A stretch of 7,226 bases of DNA from Thermoplasmata archaeon (GTDB lineage: Archaea; Thermoplasmatota; Thermoplasmata; GCA-020350865): positions 343,733 to 350,958 of the forward strand of contig CP070672.1 in the NCBI GenBank assembly GCA_020351895.1, read 5' to 3'. Shown here piece by piece: positions 4,291 to 7,226 of this stretch. Both the position numbers and the translations under genes were made by a program. The notes under the pieces are model-generated. The model saw nothing but the letters and a program-made list of their open reading frames with translations. It was not told where the DNA came from and did not search any database. Position 1 is the first letter of the stretch, and each line of letters begins with the position of its first letter.

Positions 4291-6681
4291 TCATTCATAT
4301 CTAAGGGCATCACCTGGTTTTAGATGAGTCGCTCTCCAGAGTGCTGGTTGGATCACAGCTAACGTCAGAATCAATGTCACCACAAGGGATATCCAGATGT
4401 ATTCCATTGGATAATAGAATGTCATCTCTAAATGGAGCAGGTCGTAGATCATCTGATTTAGGTAGCTACCCACTAGGAATCCAAGAGGAACACCTGCCGT
4501 CCAACCAAAGAGAGCTATTACCAATCCTTCCACACCAAAGACGGAGCGGATACTTCTTGATGATGAACCCAGGCATCTGAGCATCCCTATCTCTTTAGTC
4601 CTTTCTATGACGTTCATTGTGAGCATGCTCATGAGGCCTATCATGGTGATGAGCACGATCAGACCTCCTACTGCCATCATGAGGTTCATCACCTGCTGGT
4701 TGGCCTGATGGTTCTGCTCCTCCACCACATAAAGAATGACGTTGTTCACGACATAACCTCTTTCCAGCATACTATCCTCGATATCGGTGGCCACCCGATC
4801 TATAAGGTCATGAGACTTGGATTCTGTCACAATTGCGAACCCGGTTACAACATCCCCCATCATGAGTTTGTCCTGCAGTGTCGATATGGGTATGAAGCAG
4901 GACATACCATTGTTCATTATTGTCGATGCTATGCCTATGACCTCGAAGGAAAAGGTCCCTGTGGCCATCTCAACCTCTACAATTTCACCAACCTCGATAT
5001 TCTCCAATTCGGTAAATGATTTGGTGAGCACGATAACAGAGGCGTTGTTCTGCTCTTCATCCAGGCTGTACCACCGACCTTTATACATGGTACTTTCAAC
5101 ATCGTAACAGACTGTACCTGAGGTGTAGCCAAAGACCCCAAGGTTCTGTTCATTTATCACTACCTCTGCAGTCACAATTGGCTCGGCAGTTTTTACACCA
5201 TCAATGTCCTCGAGAACATATTGAAGATCCTCATAAAGGGGTCTTCCCCCTTCGGTTGCCCCTGTTGATATGATATCGCTTGTGAAGTTGTCAAACTCCT
5301 GACTTACTGCAGCCTGAATAGAGTAACCGATTGATATTATGGCCAAAAACATCCCAACTGCCAGTGTAATCTGCAGCACAGTTGATACGGACCGTCCCTT
5401 CTTTCGTGCCATATTTCTCAGCCCCATCTGGGCGCTACGGGGCAAACCCTTGATTTTCATAAGTGCTAGGTCGAATTTGGAGGTACCGTAGTTAGTTGCT
5501 ATGCCGTGGTTCTCCATTCCCTCCCTGGCTGTCATCCTAAGGACCTTGATCAAGGCAGGTAAAGTTGCAAGCAAAGTGATGCCACATCCAACAAGGATGC
5601 TTGTAAATACAACTGGAAGATATACACTGAAACCCGGGATGATCCCGAAGAAGTTGTCAGCCAAAAACGAGACCATGAAATGTGAGATAAAGATGCCCAA
5701 AATCCCTCCTATGACCGACCCTGTGCCTCCCATTATAAGACCGGTAGTAGCGTATGACTTGACCACCTGGAACCTTGTTGCTCCCACGGCTTTAAGCTGA
5801 CCGATCTCCCTTTTTTGTTCTGTTATCATTGTGTGCATTGTATTGGAGATGAGAAAAATACTGCAAAAAAGTGTCATGAGAGTCAGTATCACAAAGAAGC
5901 TCGACATATCAGAGAACTGCTGCTCCCCTGGCCAGTCACCGTTGAGCCTGATATCCGGTATGTCTGTAAATGACTCGAAGTCGGAATTATATTTGAGATA
6001 ATTTTCGATATCTTCCACTGCGGAATCAGCATCCTCTTGTGAATTTTCTTCAAGGTCAAAGCTGATGATGTTCACACCTGATGTGTTGGAAAGGGAATGA
6101 ACTGTTTCCTTGTCTGTATAGAACACGGCAAGACCGAACATGGGATAATCAGAGTAAAGCAGCGAATGACCGGTCCCTGTGATCTTTAATTCCTGGATAT
6201 TGCCAATAAAGTCGTATATTCTCATAGTATCCCCAGTACTTCCGTGATAGAGGTTTGCCCTTTCCATGTTCCTGTCTGCAAGAAGCTCCATTTGCCCGGG
6301 AGCTTTGCCGGAATCCATTGACACGATGTCCACATTCTGATTTACAAAATCTTCAACACCTATCAAAATGACATCGTTTCGCCGTTCCCCGATATACATT
6401 CTTGTATAGAAGACCGATCTTAGCTCAACGGAATTTACGTTGTCCAGATCTTCCAAGCCTTTTATCTGGGATTCGTTCAATTCCAGATCCGAGACCCAAA
6501 TCCGCACATCGTACATGTTACTATCCTCAACCTCGGTCTCCATGGCAACATCCATGAGAGGTACCACGGAAAACAGTCCAAGGGCGGCTACGGCCAATGC
6601 GATTGTAAGCACTGTAAAAATCGTCCTGGCTTTCCTTTTTCCAAGGTCCCCAAATGATTTTCTCAGAAGTGCAGACACCAT
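4291..6681 (-). CDS. ABC transporter permease, duplicated FtsX/MacB-type (SalY-like)
   Basis: A 796-residue permease built as two similar halves. Half one has TM1 at about 19-44, an extracytoplasmic domain to about 255, then TM2-TM4 (261-283, 312-335, 352-378) with the cytoplasmic FtsX-type EQKREIGQLKAVGAT at 288. Half two repeats this: TM5 432-456, an outer domain to about 660, then TM6-TM8 (663-688, 717-741, 759-782) with ERTKEIGMLRCLG at 693 and a closing ALRYE, typical of MacB-like permeases. Such proteins pair with a LolD/MacB-type ATPase and act mechanically on substrates at the outer face of the membrane, often exporting or extracting lipids, peptides or lipoproteins; the substrate here is unknown. 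The start is taken as ATG at 6681 because AAGGTGAT lies four bases before it. A GTG at 6696 overlapping the ATPase stop would add five residues. Confidence 0.92.
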   Translation of the reverse strand: MVSALLRKSFGDLGKRKARTIFTVLTIALAVAALGLFSVVPLMDVAMETEVEDSNMYDVRIWVSDLELNESQIKGLEDLDNVNSVELRSVFYTRMYIGERRNDVILIGVEDFVNQNVDIVSMDSGKAPGQMELLADRNMERANLYHGSTGDTMRIYDFIGNIQELKITGTGHSLLYSDYPMFGLAVFYTDKETVHSLSNTSGVNIISFDLEENSQEDADSAVEDIENYLKYNSDFESFTDIPDIRLNGDWPGEQQFSDMSSFFVILTLMTLFCSIFLISNTMHTMITEQKREIGQLKAVGATRFQVVKSYATTGLIMGGTGSVIGGILGIFISHFMVSFLADNFFGIIPGFSVYLPVVFTSILVGCGITLLATLPALIKVLRMTAREGMENHGIATNYGTSKFDLALMKIKGLPRSAQMGLRNMARKKGRSVSTVLQITLAVGMFLAIISIGYSIQAAVSQEFDNFTSDIISTGATEGGRPLYEDLQYVLEDIDGVKTAEPIVTAEVVINEQNLGVFGYTSGTVCYDVESTMYKGRWYSLDEEQNNASVIVLTKSFTELENIEVGEIVEVEMATGTFSFEVIGIASTIMNNGMSCFIPISTLQDKLMMGDVVTGFAIVTESKSHDLIDRVATDIEDSMLERGYVVNNVILYVVEEQNHQANQQVMNLMMAVGGLIVLITMIGLMSMLTMNVIERTKEIGMLRCLGSSSRSIRSVFGVEGLVIALFGWTAGVPLGFLVGSYLNQMIYDLLHLEMTFYYPMEYIWISLVVTLILTLAVIQPALWRATHLKPGDALRYE

Positions 6682-6685
6682 AATA

Positions 6686-6693
6686 ATCACCTT
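6686..6693 (-). promoter_or_regulatory. Ribosome binding site of the permease, at the end of the ATPase gene
   Basis: On the minus strand, AAGGTGAT matches the archaeal Shine-Dalgarno consensus and ends four bases before ATG at 6681. It begins on the last base of the ATPase stop codon. It sits downstream of the alternative GTG at 6696, so it supports the ATG as the true start. Confidence 0.7.
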
Positions 6694-7226
6694 CACGTGT
6701 TTACAACATGTCCATCCAGTATGGTTATTCTCTTTGCTGCCTTTTCTGCCAGCTCCTTGGAGTGGGTGACAAAGATAACGGTCTTGCCCTGCTTGTTCAG
6801 TTTTTCTAAAAGCTCGAACATCATCCTTTCGGTCTTTGAATCGAGGTTACCTGTGGGCTCATCCCCGATTATGATCTTGGGATCGTTTGCCAGAGCCCTT
6901 GCGATTGCCACCCTCTGCTGCTCCCCTCCTGAAAGCTCGCTTGGCAGATTGTTCAGCTTGTCACCAAGTCCCACAAGTTCTAGGTTCTTTTTAGCGATTT
7001 CTCTTCTTTCACTGAGACTACCCTTTTTTGCAAGGTCCATGGGCAGCATGGCATTTTCAAGAGCTGTTAGGGTAGGAAAGAGCTGGAAAAACTGGAATAT
7101 AATTCCGATGTTCTCTCCTCGCCACTTTGCAAGCGCGTCCTCTTTTAGGTCATCTATTCGCATTCCATCCACGATAACCGAGCCATTTGTTGGCCTGTCG
7201 ATTCCGGTTATCATGTTGAGCATTGT
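6693..7226 (-). CDS. ABC transporter ATPase, MacB/LolD/FtsE-type (N-terminus cut by window edge)
   Basis: The visible frame runs to the right edge. The ATG at 7223 is internal: the codon before it is Thr, and TMLNMITGIDRPTNG is the segment that directly follows the Walker A GKST in this family. About 45 residues, including Walker A, should lie outside. Counting from that Met, the rest is intact: Q-loop Q44 in IIFQFFQLFP, signature LSGGEQQR (97-104), Walker B IIIGDEPT with D121 and E122, D-loop GNLDS (125-129) and switch H154 in FVTHS. ENAMLPMDL and DEPTGNLDS are typical of the LolD/MacB/YknY group, which energises FtsX-type permeases from the cytoplasmic face. Its TGA falls next to the permease start and contains the beginning of the permease ribosome binding site, so the two are co-transcribed and probably coupled. 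Confidence 0.93.
   Translation of the reverse strand, partial: TMLNMITGIDRPTNGSVIVDGMRIDDLKEDALAKWRGENIGIIFQFFQLFPTLTALENAMLPMDLAKKGSLSERREIAKKNLELVGLGDKLNNLPSELSGGEQQRVAIARALANDPKIIIGDEPTGNLDSKTERMMFELLEKLNKQGKTVIFVTHSKELAEKAAKRITILDGHVVNT

Noticed and set aside
5501..5800. Plus-strand open frames opposite the permease gene (for example 4708-5107, 5501-5800 and 6440-6769)
   Set aside because: They lie antisense to a strongly conserved permease reading frame, show no domain pattern, and have no ribosome binding sites.
7221..7223. ATG at 7223 as the start of the ABC ATPase
   Set aside because: It is the residue just after the Walker A threonine in this family; starting there would give an ATPase without a nucleotide-binding P-loop.

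Overview
The window looks like chromosomal DNA from an archaeon, most likely a euryarchaeal or Thermoplasmata-like lineage. Four observations suggest this: a short (425-residue) ThiC behind a TATA-like box spaced for a leaderless transcript; GGTGAT/GGAGG-type ribosome binding sites on downstream operon genes; a secreted or membrane-anchored protein with a single C-terminal anchor and a basic stop-transfer tail; and a PadR-type regulator paired with a membrane protein ending in a zinc ribbon. No rRNA or other phylogenetic marker is present, so the lineage is an inference. I see no tRNA, CRISPR array, insertion sequence or phage gene.

Layout. (1) Positions 2-1468, plus strand: the 3' part of a gene for a large, mostly extracytoplasmic protein with a Ca-binding-like loop, a C-terminal membrane anchor and a proline-rich cytoplasmic tail. 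Its start lies off the left edge. (2) Positions 1486-2564, plus strand: an AT-rich palindrome, then a two-gene operon of a PadR-family repressor (TTG start) and a membrane protein with an N-terminal HAAS-like domain, four TM helices and a zinc ribbon missing one cysteine. The two genes overlap by ATGA. (3) Positions 2565-2934: a G-poor, C-rich intergenic region with two clear and one partial copy of a ~77-bp repeat, followed by the probable thiC promoter. (4) Positions 2935-4212, plus strand: thiC (or a close ThiC paralogue such as the 5-hydroxybenzimidazole synthase group). (5) Positions 4213-4290: a short convergent intergenic spacer with an inverted repeat. (6) Positions 4291-7226, minus strand: a two-gene MacB/LolCDE/FtsX-type ABC transporter operon, with the ATPase first (its N-terminus with Walker A lies off the right edge) and a duplicated-FtsX permease overlapping its end.

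How the parts may work together. The PadR/HAAS pair resembles the regulator plus membrane-sensor pairs known from many bacteria and archaea. The FtsX-type exporter is the kind of target PadR proteins often control, but here the two operons are separated by thiC and lie on opposite strands, so any link is speculative. ThiC stands alone, with no other thiamine gene in view. The most unusual part is the repeat region upstream of thiC. It does not resemble a TPP riboswitch, and its minus strand carries G-quadruplex-like runs.
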